Source: Actinocatenispora sp036503555
GTDB taxonomy: Bacteria > Actinomycetota > Actinomycetes > Mycobacteriales > Micromonosporaceae
Reading direction: 5' to 3'
DNA length: 64,000 nt
Assembly: GCA_036503555.1 (NCBI GenBank)
Contig: DASXWQ010000042.1
Span: forward strand, 62,001-126,000
The position numbers and the translations under genes are program-made. The notes under the pieces were generated by a model. It was not told where the DNA came from, made no database searches, and saw only the letters and a list, made by a program, of their open reading frames with translations. Below are positions 25,971 to 34,022 of this stretch, piece by piece; positions within the stretch are counted from its first letter, which is position 1; each line of letters starts with the position of its first letter.

Positions 25971-26966
25971 GTGCAGGACACCGCCGTGGCACCGTACCGG
26001 GCGCGGGCCGGGGCCGGATCGCGCGCGACGGCGCGGGGCGCCGCCAGCCGGCGCCGGCGCCGGCTGCTCGCGCTGCTGCTGGCGCCGTGGACGATCGGCG
26101 TGGTCGTCTTCTTCGGCTACCCGCTCGTCTCGATCATCTACCTGTCCTTCACGCACTACGACCTGCTGTCCGCGCCGCGCTGGATCGGCGCCGCGAACTA
26201 CGCGTACATGTTCCGCGGCGACCAGCAGCTCGGGCAGGCCGTACGGAACACGCTGTGGGTGCTGTGCATCCTGGTGCCCTGCCAGGTGCTGTTCTCGTTC
26301 GGGATCGGGCTGCTGCTGAGCCGCGCCCGGCGCGGCGTCGGCCTGCTGCGCACGGTCTTCTACCTGCCGAGCCTCACCCCGCTCGTCGCCGCCGCCATGG
26401 GTTTCCTCTACGTCTTCAACCCCGGCACCGGCCCGCTCAACCGGATCCTCGGCGCCGTCGGCGTCGACGGCCCGCCCTGGTACACCTCGCCCGGCTGGGC
26501 GAAGCCGTCGCTGACCGTGCTCGCGGTGTGGGGTTCGGGCAACCTGATCGTCATCTTCCTCGCCGCCCTGCTCCAGGTGCCCCGCGACCTGTACGAGGCG
26601 GCCGACCTCGACGGCGCCGGCCCGCTGGCCAGGCTGCGGCACGTGACGCTGCCGGTCATCAGCCCCGTCGTACTGTTCGCGATCGTCACCACCGTCATCG
26701 ACGGGTTGCAGTACTTCGACCAGGCGTACGTGGTGTCGAGCCTCGGCAACGGCGGGGCGAAACTCGACGACGGCGTGCTCGGCTACCCGGAGGGATCCAC
26801 GCTGTTCTACCCGCTGTGGCTTTACCAGCAAGGGTTCCGCTACTTCAACATGGGGTACGCGTCGGCGCTCGCCGTCGTGATGCTGCTCGTCGCGCTCGGC
26901 ATCTCGTCCGCGATCCTGCTGCGCTCCCGCAGCTTCGTCCACCAGACCGGAGGTACGGGCCGGTGA
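25971..26966 (+). CDS. Sugar ABC transporter permease (MalF type)
   Basis: This 331-residue permease has a long basic N-terminal tail of about 35 residues (SRRRRRLLALLLAPW) and then six helices. The EAA loop is EAADLDGAGPLARL near residue 208. GTG 25971 follows GGGAG with six-base spacing. The gap before it contains an imperfect copy of the window-wide palindrome (GTCCACAGCGGAC). The end overlaps the next permease as GTGA. Confidence 0.9.
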   Translation: MQDTAVAPYRARAGAGSRATARGAASRRRRRLLALLLAPWTIGVVVFFGYPLVSIIYLSFTHYDLLSAPRWIGAANYAYMFRGDQQLGQAVRNTLWVLCILVPCQVLFSFGIGLLLSRARRGVGLLRTVFYLPSLTPLVAAAMGFLYVFNPGTGPLNRILGAVGVDGPPWYTSPGWAKPSLTVLAVWGSGNLIVIFLAALLQVPRDLYEAADLDGAGPLARLRHVTLPVISPVVLFAIVTTVIDGLQYFDQAYVVSSLGNGGAKLDDGVLGYPEGSTLFYPLWLYQQGFRYFNMGYASALAVVMLLVALGISSAILLRSRSFVHQTGGTGR

Positions 26967-27820
26967 CCGCCGTGACAGTGACCGCACCGCGCCGGCGTTC
27001 CCGCCGGCTGCTCGCCGTCGTCGCCGAGCACGCCGTGCTCATCGCGCTCGGCGCCATGTTCCTGGTACCGCTGGTGTTCGTGGTGGCAACCGCGCTGATG
27101 TCCGACCAGCAGGCGCTGACCGGCGCCCTGATCCCGCATCCCGTACGTTGGCGCAACTTCGCCGACGTCTTCGCCCAGGCTCCGATCCTGCGCTACCTGC
27201 TCAACACCGTCCTGTACGCCGGCCTCGCCACCGTCGGGATGCTGCTGTCGAGCTACCCCGCGGCGTACGCGATGGCGCGGATCCGGTGGCGTGGCAGCGT
27301 TCCGGCGCTGATCGTGGTGCTGGCGATGATGATGGTGCCGCAGCAGGTGCTGGCCGTCCCGCTGTACGTCATGTGGGCGAAGCTGCACCTGGTCGCGACG
27401 CTCGTGCCGCTCGTCGCGCCGTTCTTCTTCGGCAACGCGTTCTCCGTCTTCCTGCTGCGGCAGTTCCTGCTGACGATCCCGGACGACTACGCCGACGCGG
27501 CGCGGGTCGACGGCTGCGGTGAGTTCCGCGTGATGGTGTCGATCGTCGGCCGGATGGCGAAGCCGGCGATCGCCGCCGCCTGCCTGTTCAACTTCCTGAG
27601 TTGTTGGAACAGCCTCTTCAACCCGTTGCTGTACGTCGGCGGAAACCCGACCTGGTGGACGATCTCGATCGGGCTGACCCAGTTCAAGTCGCTGCACGCG
27701 GTGAACTGGAACCTCACGATGGCCGCGACCGTCGTCTTCACGCTGCCGATCATCGTGCTGTTCTTCTTCGCCCAGCGGGCCTTCGTGGAGGGCGCGAACC
27801 TCACCGGTATCAAGGGCTGA
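26963..27820 (+). CDS. Sugar ABC transporter permease (MalG type)
   Basis: This 285-residue permease pairs with the preceding one. The expected EAA loop is present but diverged, DAARVDGCGEFRVM near residue 179. CWNSLFNPLLYVG and WTISIGLTQF are the typical last-third segments. It ends the operon; no ATPase gene follows, so a shared ATPase encoded elsewhere must energise the transporter. Confidence 0.9.
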   Translation: MTAVTVTAPRRRSRRLLAVVAEHAVLIALGAMFLVPLVFVVATALMSDQQALTGALIPHPVRWRNFADVFAQAPILRYLLNTVLYAGLATVGMLLSSYPAAYAMARIRWRGSVPALIVVLAMMMVPQQVLAVPLYVMWAKLHLVATLVPLVAPFFFGNAFSVFLLRQFLLTIPDDYADAARVDGCGEFRVMVSIVGRMAKPAIAAACLFNFLSCWNSLFNPLLYVGGNPTWWTISIGLTQFKSLHAVNWNLTMAATVVFTLPIIVLFFFAQRAFVEGANLTGIKG

Positions 27821-28001
27821 CCGCGAATTCCGCCGTTGCGCCGCGTACCCCGGTCCGCGCGGGATACGGTCACATGTCGGAAGATTCGCGGCGAACGGAT
27901 CGTACGTCCCGGCCGCGGTGGTCGCCGCGCGCCCGCGATGCGGCCGTACCGCGGCTCCCCCGACGTCGATCCCGCCGGCGGTACGGGCGGGAAGTGGGGG
28001 C

Positions 28002-28826
28002 ATGCCAAGCAAAGCGGTGGTCGTGGCGCTCGTCGGCGCGGTCGTCACGGCCGTGACGGCGGCCGTGGTGGGACCGATGATCGGCTGGGCCGACCCGGCA
28101 CCGACCGCGAAGGCAAGGACCGCCGGTACGCCCCTCAACGTCCGCACCGCGCCGTCCGTCACCGCTGCCCGGCTCCGTACCCTTCCGGACGGTTCCGCGC
28201 TGGCGCTGGCCTGCCGGGTCAGCGGGCAGCGCATCACCGGCGTCGTGCGGACGACGACCGACTGGGACCGCCTCGACGGCGGCGGCTACGTGTCCGACGC
28301 CTACGTGGTACGCCCACGCCGACCCGGCACCTGCCCGGGCCGGACCGGCGTACCGGAGCGGGACAGGTTCCTTGCCCAGGCCGCCCCGCTCGCCCAGCAG
28401 GGCATGCGGACGTACGCGGTGCCCGCGTCGGTGACGCTGGCGCAGGCGATCCTGGAGTCCGGCTGGGGCGCGAGCGCGCTGTCCCGCGACCACGACAACT
28501 TCTTCGGCATCAAGTGCTTCCACGGCGTGCACGGGCCGATCGCCGCGGCGTGCCACACGTACCGCACGCACGAGTGCGACAGGAAGGGCAGGTGCCACGC
28601 GACGCGGGCGTCGTTCCGCGGGTACTGGTCGATGCGGGACTCGTTCCGCGACCACGGCCGCTTCCTGACCGTCAACTCCCGGTACCGCGGCGCGTTCCGG
28701 CACTCGCACGCGCCGGACCGGTTCGCCCGCGCCGTCGCCGCCGCCGGGTACGCCACCAGCCCGGCGTACGGCCGGGATCTCGTCGAGCTGATGCGCCGGT
28801 ACGACCTGTACCGCTACGACCGCTGA
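28002..28826 (+). CDS. Exported peptidoglycan hydrolase, GH73 with SH3-like domain
   Basis: This 274-residue protein has a signal or anchor helix at residues 5-29, a bacterial SH3-like domain at about 42-104 (GTPLNVRTAPSVTAARL, YVSDAYVV) and a C-terminal FlgJ-type glucosaminidase domain from about 118. The catalytic Glu is in AILESGWGASAL (E152), followed by NFFGIKC and KYW-like RGYWSMRDSFRDHGRFL. It should cleave the glycan strand of the cell wall outside the membrane. Several cysteines could form disulfides. The 3' end overlaps the convergent hydrolase gene by 13 bases. Confidence 0.87.
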   Translation: MPSKAVVVALVGAVVTAVTAAVVGPMIGWADPAPTAKARTAGTPLNVRTAPSVTAARLRTLPDGSALALACRVSGQRITGVVRTTTDWDRLDGGGYVSDAYVVRPRRPGTCPGRTGVPERDRFLAQAAPLAQQGMRTYAVPASVTLAQAILESGWGASALSRDHDNFFGIKCFHGVHGPIAAACHTYRTHECDRKGRCHATRASFRGYWSMRDSFRDHGRFLTVNSRYRGAFRHSHAPDRFARAVAAAGYATSPAYGRDLVELMRRYDLYRYDR

Positions 28827-29701
28827 CCGGTCACGGCGTCACCGGCCAGCACCGTACGCAGGATCTCGGCGAACGCGGCCGGATCGCCGGTCCCGCCGTA
28901 CGGCCCGCCGGCCACGAACCCGCCATGGTCGCCGGGGAACACGACCGGTGTCGTGCCCAGCCGCTCCGCGACGACCCGCGCGGTACGCGCCGGCAGCGTC
29001 TCCCCCGACTCGGCGCCGACCCCGAGAACGATGCGGGTCGAGGCCGCCCGCAGCGCGTCGAAGTCCTGCCGGTACTCGTTGCACGTGACGATGTTCTGCC
29101 CGACGAGCGGATCGTCGCGGTTGCCGTCGTCCTCGGTCGGCAGGCCGAACGCGGCGGGATCCGGCGCCGGCCGGTCCAGCTGGTCCGCCGGCAGCGGGCC
29201 CTGCGCGCTGATCAGCGCGATGAACTTCGCCATCGCCGGCCCCACCCCGGACGTCAGGTACGTCGCGCGGATGTCCCGGCACACCGCGAGCACCACCTCG
29301 CTGTCGGGCAGCTCGGACGACACCGGCGGCTCGTGCGCGACGAGCGTGCGTACCTGCTCGCCGTGCCGGGCGACCAGCGCCAGCGCGTTGACCCCGCCGC
29401 CGCTGCTGGCGAAGACGTCGACCGGCCCGCCGCCGAGCGCGTCGATCAGCCGGTGCAGGTCGTCGGCGTGCTCGTCCGGCGTCGTCTGCTCCGCCCCGTC
29501 GGTACGCCGGCTGCGCTCCGACCCGCGCGGGTCGTACGTGACGACCGTGCGGTCGGTGACCTGGTCGGCCAGGCCCGCGAAACTCGACGCGACCATCGGT
29601 GAGCCGATCATCAGCAGCGCCGGCCCGGTGCCGCCCTCGACGGGACGTACGTCGTAGTGCAGGACGGCGCCGGGCACGTCGAGCGTGTAGGTCATGGTCA
29701 T
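28814..29701 (-). CDS. Alpha/beta hydrolase
   Basis: This 295-residue cytoplasmic hydrolase has the nucleophile elbow in VFASSGGGVNALALV (S100), the oxyanion-region ALLMIGSPM and the late His in FPGDHGGF. The elbow is A-S-S-G-G rather than the strict G-x-S-x-G. ATG 29701 follows AGGGGGG. It diverges from an SDR gene and converges on the GH73 gene. Ester or lactone substrates are likely; specificity is unknown. Confidence 0.85.
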   Translation of the reverse strand: MTMTYTLDVPGAVLHYDVRPVEGGTGPALLMIGSPMVASSFAGLADQVTDRTVVTYDPRGSERSRRTDGAEQTTPDEHADDLHRLIDALGGGPVDVFASSGGGVNALALVARHGEQVRTLVAHEPPVSSELPDSEVVLAVCRDIRATYLTSGVGPAMAKFIALISAQGPLPADQLDRPAPDPAAFGLPTEDDGNRDDPLVGQNIVTCNEYRQDFDALRAASTRIVLGVGAESGETLPARTARVVAERLGTTPVVFPGDHGGFVAGGPYGGTGDPAAFAEILRTVLAGDAVTGQRS

Positions 29702-29845
29702 GGTGGTCCCCCCTCGTTCCCATGGTGACCGTCCGACCCGCCGAAACTCATCGCTTCGCCGGCGGACGCCCGGAAACCGGCACACCGTCGGAGGCGGCGC
29801 GGCTAGCGTCGGTGCCGAGGTCCCGAGCCGACACCGAGGAGAACC

Positions 29846-30640
29846 GTGCACATCGACCTGTCCGGACGTACCGCCCTGGTGAGCGGGTCCACGCAGGGCA
29901 TCGGCCTGGCGATCGCTGGGCGGCTCGCCGGCTGCGGCGCGCACGTGGTGGTCAACGGCCGCGACCCGGACCGTACCGAGGAGGCCGCGCGGCAGCTCCG
30001 CGACCGGGCACCGGACGCCACGGTCACCGGGGTCGCCGCGGACCTCGCCACCGCCGAGGGCGCCGCCGCCCTGGCCGACCGGTTCGGCGAGCTGCACGTC
30101 GTCGTCAACAACCTCGGCGTGTTCGGCCCGCGGCCCGCGCTGGAGATCGACGACGCCGAGTGGCGCCGGTACTTCGAGGTCAACGTGCTGTCCGCGGTGC
30201 GGCTGATCCGGACGTACCTGCCCGGCATGATGGATCGCCGCTGGGGGCGGGTGGTCACGATCGCCAGCGACTCGGCCGTCGCGATCCCGGCCGAGATGAT
30301 CCACTACGGCATGACGAAGACGGCGCTGCTCGCGGTCACCCGCGGCTTCGCGAAGGCGGCCCGCGGCAGCGGCGTTACCGTCAACAGCGTCATCGCCGGC
30401 CCGACCCACACCGCCGGGGTCGAGACGTTCGTCGCCGAGATGGTCGGCGACGACCTGCCGTGGGACGAGGCGCAGCGCGAGTTCATGCGGACGTACCGGC
30501 CGATGTCGCTGATCGAGCGGCTCATCGAGCCGGACGAGATCGCCAACCTCGTCGCGTACCTCGCCTCCGACGTGGCCTCCGCCACCACCGGCGGCGCGCT
30601 GCGCGTCGACGGCGGGTACGTCGACTCGATCCTGCCCTGA
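29846..30640 (+). CDS. Short-chain dehydrogenase/reductase
   Basis: This 264-residue classical SDR has the cofactor loop SGSTQGIGLAIAG (near residue 14), NNLGV near 89, the catalytic Ser in TIASDSAV and the YGMTK Tyr/Lys pair near 153. DGGYVDSIL is the usual C-terminus. It begins with GTG after GAGGAGAACC. In such enzymes NNAGV is normal; here Ala is replaced by Leu. It may act with the divergent alpha/beta hydrolase. Confidence 0.9.
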   Translation: MHIDLSGRTALVSGSTQGIGLAIAGRLAGCGAHVVVNGRDPDRTEEAARQLRDRAPDATVTGVAADLATAEGAAALADRFGELHVVVNNLGVFGPRPALEIDDAEWRRYFEVNVLSAVRLIRTYLPGMMDRRWGRVVTIASDSAVAIPAEMIHYGMTKTALLAVTRGFAKAARGSGVTVNSVIAGPTHTAGVETFVAEMVGDDLPWDEAQREFMRTYRPMSLIERLIEPDEIANLVAYLASDVASATTGGALRVDGGYVDSILP

Positions 30641-30729
30641 CCACCGGCGAGGCTTGGATCCGGTCGGGCCTGGGTACCAGGGAGGACGTGGACGGGCATT
30701 CGCCCGCCCGGGACCAGGCTGGAGGCGCG

Positions 30730-31161
30730 ATGTACAAGACGATCGCCGTCGCGGTGGGCGGTTCGGACGACTCGGCCCGTACGGTGGCGCACGCCGCGGA
30801 GCTGGCGGCCGGACGCGGCTCCCGCGTCGTCGTGCTGCACGTGCGGGCGATCGACGCGGACATGCCGGCGCCGGGCGTCATGCCCACCGGCGCCACCGTG
30901 GTCGAGGAGGACCGCGGCACGGCCGACGCCGTCGTCGGCGACGCGCTGGCCGTGCTGTCCGCGGCGGGTGTCGCCGCCGAGTCGGACGTGGCCGCGGCGA
31001 TGCGGTCGGACGTGGCGCGGACGATCCTGGACCTCGCCGAGAAACACCACGCCGACATGATCATGACGGGGATGCACCAGCGCGGTCTGCTCGGCTCGCT
31101 GCTCGGCGTCGGCGACCGCGTCGCCCGCTACGCCGACCGCCCCGTCCTGCTCGTCCCCTGA
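30730..31161 (+). CDS. Universal stress protein (UspA family)
   Basis: This 143-residue single-domain UspA protein begins MYKTIAVAVGGSDDSARTVAHAAEL and ends with the ATP-binding segment MTGMHQRGLLGSLLGVGDRV and RPVLLVP. The pattern fits the ATP-binding class. ATG 30730 follows GGAGG. It is the last plus-strand gene of this stretch, and its 3' end overlaps a convergent membrane-protein gene by 34 bases. Confidence 0.92.
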   Translation: MYKTIAVAVGGSDDSARTVAHAAELAAGRGSRVVVLHVRAIDADMPAPGVMPTGATVVEEDRGTADAVVGDALAVLSAAGVAAESDVAAAMRSDVARTILDLAEKHHADMIMTGMHQRGLLGSLLGVGDRVARYADRPVLLVP

Positions 31162-31610
31162 CGGGAGGCGCGCTGGTACGCCAGCGTCGTCGGCACCAGG
31201 ACGACGGCGCCGACGAAGAAGTACGTGTTGATGGTCAGCGACCACACCAGGTCGGCCGTGCCGAGCGGGCCGCCACCGGCGAACCCGCCCGGCGCGACGC
31301 CGGTCACCATCGCCACGTTCTCCACCATCCCCGGTACGCCCCGGACGGTGAGCAGCACGCCGCCGAACCACAGCGGCACCAGCAGCCGCACGCGGGGGAT
31401 CCGGCGGCCCCACGGGCGTACGGTGGCGGCGACGACCGCGAGGCCGGCGGTCGCGATCGCGACGAGGACCAGGTCGTAGACCAGGAAGGCCCGGTAGCCC
31501 CAGTGCCCGGCGTCCGCCGTCGGGTCCGTCGTCACCGCCGCGACCACGTGCGTCACCACGAACACCAGCAACCAGACGAGGGCCGCGTACGCCGGCCGGT
31601 GTGTTCTCAT
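31128..31610 (-). CDS. Four-helix membrane protein, unknown function
   Basis: This 160-residue protein has four hydrophobic segments at about residues 8-26, 40-64, 74-92 and 122-146. The loops are short and the C-terminus is polar. I recognise no family. ATG 31610 is preferred over a longer basic N-terminus that would run into the hemerythrin gene side. The stop lies inside the universal stress protein gene on the other strand. Confidence 0.65.
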   Translation of the reverse strand: MRTHRPAYAALVWLLVFVVTHVVAAVTTDPTADAGHWGYRAFLVYDLVLVAIATAGLAVVAATVRPWGRRIPRVRLLVPLWFGGVLLTVRGVPGMVENVAMVTGVAPGGFAGGGPLGTADLVWSLTINTYFFVGAVVLVPTTLAYQRASRQGTSRTGRSA

Positions 31611-31686
31611 GCCGCCATGCTCCGGCGCGACCGGTCGGGTTCTCCTCCCCCGCCGGAGCGAGCACACCACCCCGTAAGCGGGATCG

Positions 31687-32304
31687 TCAGGTGCCCCAGC
31701 GGTCGAGCGCCGCGTACGCCGGCAGCCAGTCGGCCGCGTAGGCGGCGCGGGTCTGGTCGGGCAGCGTCGCCAGCAACGCCGCGGCCTCGTCGTGGTCCGC
31801 GCCGTCGAGCAGCCAGGGCAACATGCGCCCGGTGTCGGGGCCCATCAGCCGGCGGCAGAACAGCGCCCACTGCGGCTCGGTGACGAGCTCGCGGACCAGC
31901 GGCAGCGCCTCGTCCTCCTCGCGCCGCAGGTGCGCGGACAGCGCCTCGGCCAGCCGGTCGACGAGGACGCCCGCGCTCCGGATCCCGTACTCCCGGTCGA
32001 ACAGCGCGTCCTCGACCGCCGCGACGCGCTGGCTGACAAGGCCGTGCTCGGCCTCCATCGCGGCCAGCAGCGCCAGGTCGTCGGGGCGGCCGGCGGCGGA
32101 CACCCGCAGCGCCGGCCACAGCACCTCGTCCCCGGCGCGCCAGTGCAGCTCCGCCGCGGTCGTGAACTGCTCCCAACCCACCGCGGTACGCAGGATCCGC
32201 CACGCGTCGTCGTCGCCGGTGGCCGCGATCGCGGTGACCAGCTCCGCGTCGCGGCGCAGCGCACGGTGGGCGGCAAGGTAGACGGTCAGGTCGAGTCGCG
32301 GCAC
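31687..32304 (-). CDS. Hemerythrin HHE domain protein
   Basis: This 205-residue four-helix protein probably binds a di-iron centre. Candidate ligands fall in the HHE pattern: H13 (YLAAHRALRRD), H54 with E60 (ELHWRAGDEVLWP), H87 (EAEHGLV) and H125 with E129/E130 (LSAHLRREEDE). The C-terminal 60 residues form the usual extension. Such proteins take part in oxygen, nitric oxide or iron sensing or repair. GTG 32304 follows AAAGGACC. It sits 11 bases after the broken DUF1963/AraC locus. Confidence 0.85.
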   Translation of the reverse strand: MPRLDLTVYLAAHRALRRDAELVTAIAATGDDDAWRILRTAVGWEQFTTAAELHWRAGDEVLWPALRVSAAGRPDDLALLAAMEAEHGLVSQRVAAVEDALFDREYGIRSAGVLVDRLAEALSAHLRREEDEALPLVRELVTEPQWALFCRRLMGPDTGRMLPWLLDGADHDEAAALLATLPDQTRAAYAADWLPAYAALDRWGT

Positions 32305-32315
32305 CGGAGGTCCTT

Positions 32316-33037
32316 TCAGCTACGGCGCTGCACGCTACCGCGGGCGAAGTAGTCGCCGGGCGTACGCCCGGTCTGGCGGCGGAAGGCGGCGACGAACGCG
32401 CTGGGCGTGGCGTACCCGACGCGGCGGGCGACCTGCGCCACGGACCGGCCCGCCGCCATGTGCTCCAGCGCCGCCGACAACCGCACCCGGGTACGCCAGT
32501 CCGTGAAGCTGAGGCCGGTCCGGGCGCGGAGCAGCCCGTTGACGGCGACGACGGTGGGGGTGGGCCGGTCGACCGGGCAGCGGCCGGCGTCGAGGTAGCT
32601 GCCCTGGAGCACGGACCGAGTTCCTCGGCCTCCGGGCGCACGGTGAGCCGGCGCGGCACCAGGTGCGGCTCGGACTCGCCGGTCGGCGAACCGTCGCGGT
32701 ACAGCAGGATCCGCCAGAACACGCCGGCCAGCCCCGGTACCGGCGGGTGGTCCCAGAACCGTTCCGGGAGCCGGTCGCCGAGCTGGGCATCGGCGCTGAA
32801 TCCCTCGTTGTGCCCGGGGCACTGGAAGACGAGCAGGTGGTCCCGGCCGAACACGGGGACGTCCGCCGGGATGTCGAGCTGGAAGAACAGCACCATCCGG
32901 GTGCCGCAGTGGCAGTGTGGCCAGGACTCTCCCGCCGGGAGGACCGGGCTGCCACCGACCGTGTCCCTGCCGACCGGCCCGTCCTCGATCTCGACCAGGT
33001 ACCTCGGGGTGCCGGATCCGCTGGGGTGAATGGACAT
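32316..33037 (-). pseudogene. Broken DUF1963-like/AraC C-terminal locus
   Basis: Read from ATG 33037, a DUF1963 (YwqG-like) protein is convincing for about 137 residues (GGSPVLPAGESWPHCHCG, LVFQCPGHNEGFSAD, EPHLVPRRLTVRPEAEELG). At about 32615-32622 the coding sense moves to another frame. There it reads SVLQGSYLDAGRCPVDRP and then the second helix-turn-helix of an AraC regulator (GRSVAQVARRVGYATPSAFV, RQTGRTPGDYF) up to a stop at 32316. One missing base could join the two; alternatively a deletion fused two genes, because the first AraC helix-turn-helix is absent. Either way no normal protein is made, unless a frameshift is programmed. Confidence 0.6.
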
Positions 33038-33092
33038 CCGACGAGCGTAGAGCCCGCATCGGGGTGGGGACGGTTACGCGGACCGTGACGCG

Positions 33093-33965
33093 TCAGTCGA
33101 GGGCGTCGAGGAGGGTGAGCGCGTCGTCGACGGAGCCGGCCGGGTCGGTGATCGGATAGAGCACGCCGCGGATCGTACGGCCGGCGTCGACGACCAGCGT
33201 CAGGCGCTTGAGCCGGTCCACCCCGGCGGCTCGGAACGTCGGCAGCCGCAGCCCCGCGGCCAGCCCCAGCTCGGCGTCGGACAGCAGCGGGAACCGGATC
33301 CCCTCGTACTCGGCGAACGCGTCGAGCTGGTCCGGCCGCTGCGTGCTCACCCCCCGTACGCTGACGCCCCGCCGCGCGAACTCCCCCGCCCGGTCCCGGT
33401 AGGTGCGGGACTCCAGCGTGCAGCCGGGCGCGCCGGGGATCGCCGACCAGCCGGGCGGGTACCCCTGCACGTCCGGCGGGTACGCGCCGGGGAAGCAGTA
33501 GAGGACGGTCCACGGGGTGTCGGCGACCGGGTCCACGGACCGCCTGCCGTGGCCGAGGCGTACGTCGGGCAGGTGGGTGCCGACCAGGGCGTGCGCCTGG
33601 CGTACCTCGGCGGACTCGGTGGTGGCGGTCGCGGTGAGGCTGCCGTCGCCCGACACGTACCGCGAACCCCAGGTCGACAGGGCGATCAGCACGGGCAGCA
33701 GGCCGCGGCCGGCGTCGGTCAGGTGGTATTCGTGGCGGGGCGGGTGGTCCGAGTAGGGCCGGGTCGCCAGCACGCCGTGGTCGACGAGCGCGGCGAGCCG
33801 CTGGGTGAGCACCTTGCGACTGACGCCGAGGCCGGCGGCCAGCGCGTCGAAGCGGTGCGTGCCGCCCGCGACGTCCCGCACGACGAGCAGCGTCCACCAG
33901 TCGCCGACGACGGCCAGTGCCTGCGCGATCGTGCAGTCGTCGTCCGCCAGCCCGGAATACCGCAT
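33093..33965 (-). CDS. HxlR regulator fused to peroxiredoxin
   Basis: Residues 8-105 are an HxlR-type winged helix (DDCTIAQALAVVGDWWTLLVVRD, SRKVLTQRLAALVDHGVL), including C11 at the position of the redox cysteine of HypR/YodB-type sensors. Residues 145-290 are an AhpC/TSA-like peroxiredoxin (YCFPGAYPP, IPGAPGCTLES with C182 as probable peroxidatic Cys, GVSTQ, PFPLLSD-like RFPLLSD, LPTFRAAG). C157 could resolve it. The fusion suggests a self-contained peroxide or thiol-stress sensor. ATG 33965 follows GGGTGAGG, and a perfect TATAAT lies at 33992-33987. It diverges from an MFS gene with a shared 25-bp palindrome. Confidence 0.87.
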   Translation of the reverse strand: MRYSGLADDDCTIAQALAVVGDWWTLLVVRDVAGGTHRFDALAAGLGVSRKVLTQRLAALVDHGVLATRPYSDHPPRHEYHLTDAGRGLLPVLIALSTWGSRYVSGDGSLTATATTESAEVRQAHALVGTHLPDVRLGHGRRSVDPVADTPWTVLYCFPGAYPPDVQGYPPGWSAIPGAPGCTLESRTYRDRAGEFARRGVSVRGVSTQRPDQLDAFAEYEGIRFPLLSDAELGLAAGLRLPTFRAAGVDRLKRLTLVVDAGRTIRGVLYPITDPAGSVDDALTLLDALD

Positions 33966-33986
33966 CGCCTCACCCCCGAGGCCACC

Positions 33987-34016
33987 ATTATAGTGAGTTC
34001 CCATTGGGAACTCACT
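33987..34016. promoter_or_regulatory. Long palindromic operator for the HxlR-peroxiredoxin/MFS pair
   Basis: AGTGAGTTCCCA (33992-34003) and its exact complement TGGGAACTCACT (34005-34016) flank a single T. The dyad abuts the minus-strand -10 TATAAT (33992-33987) and ends six bases before the MFS GTG. A protein bound here would block both genes. Twelve-base perfect arms are exceptional for this window. Confidence 0.75.
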
Positions 34017-34022
34017 TGACCC

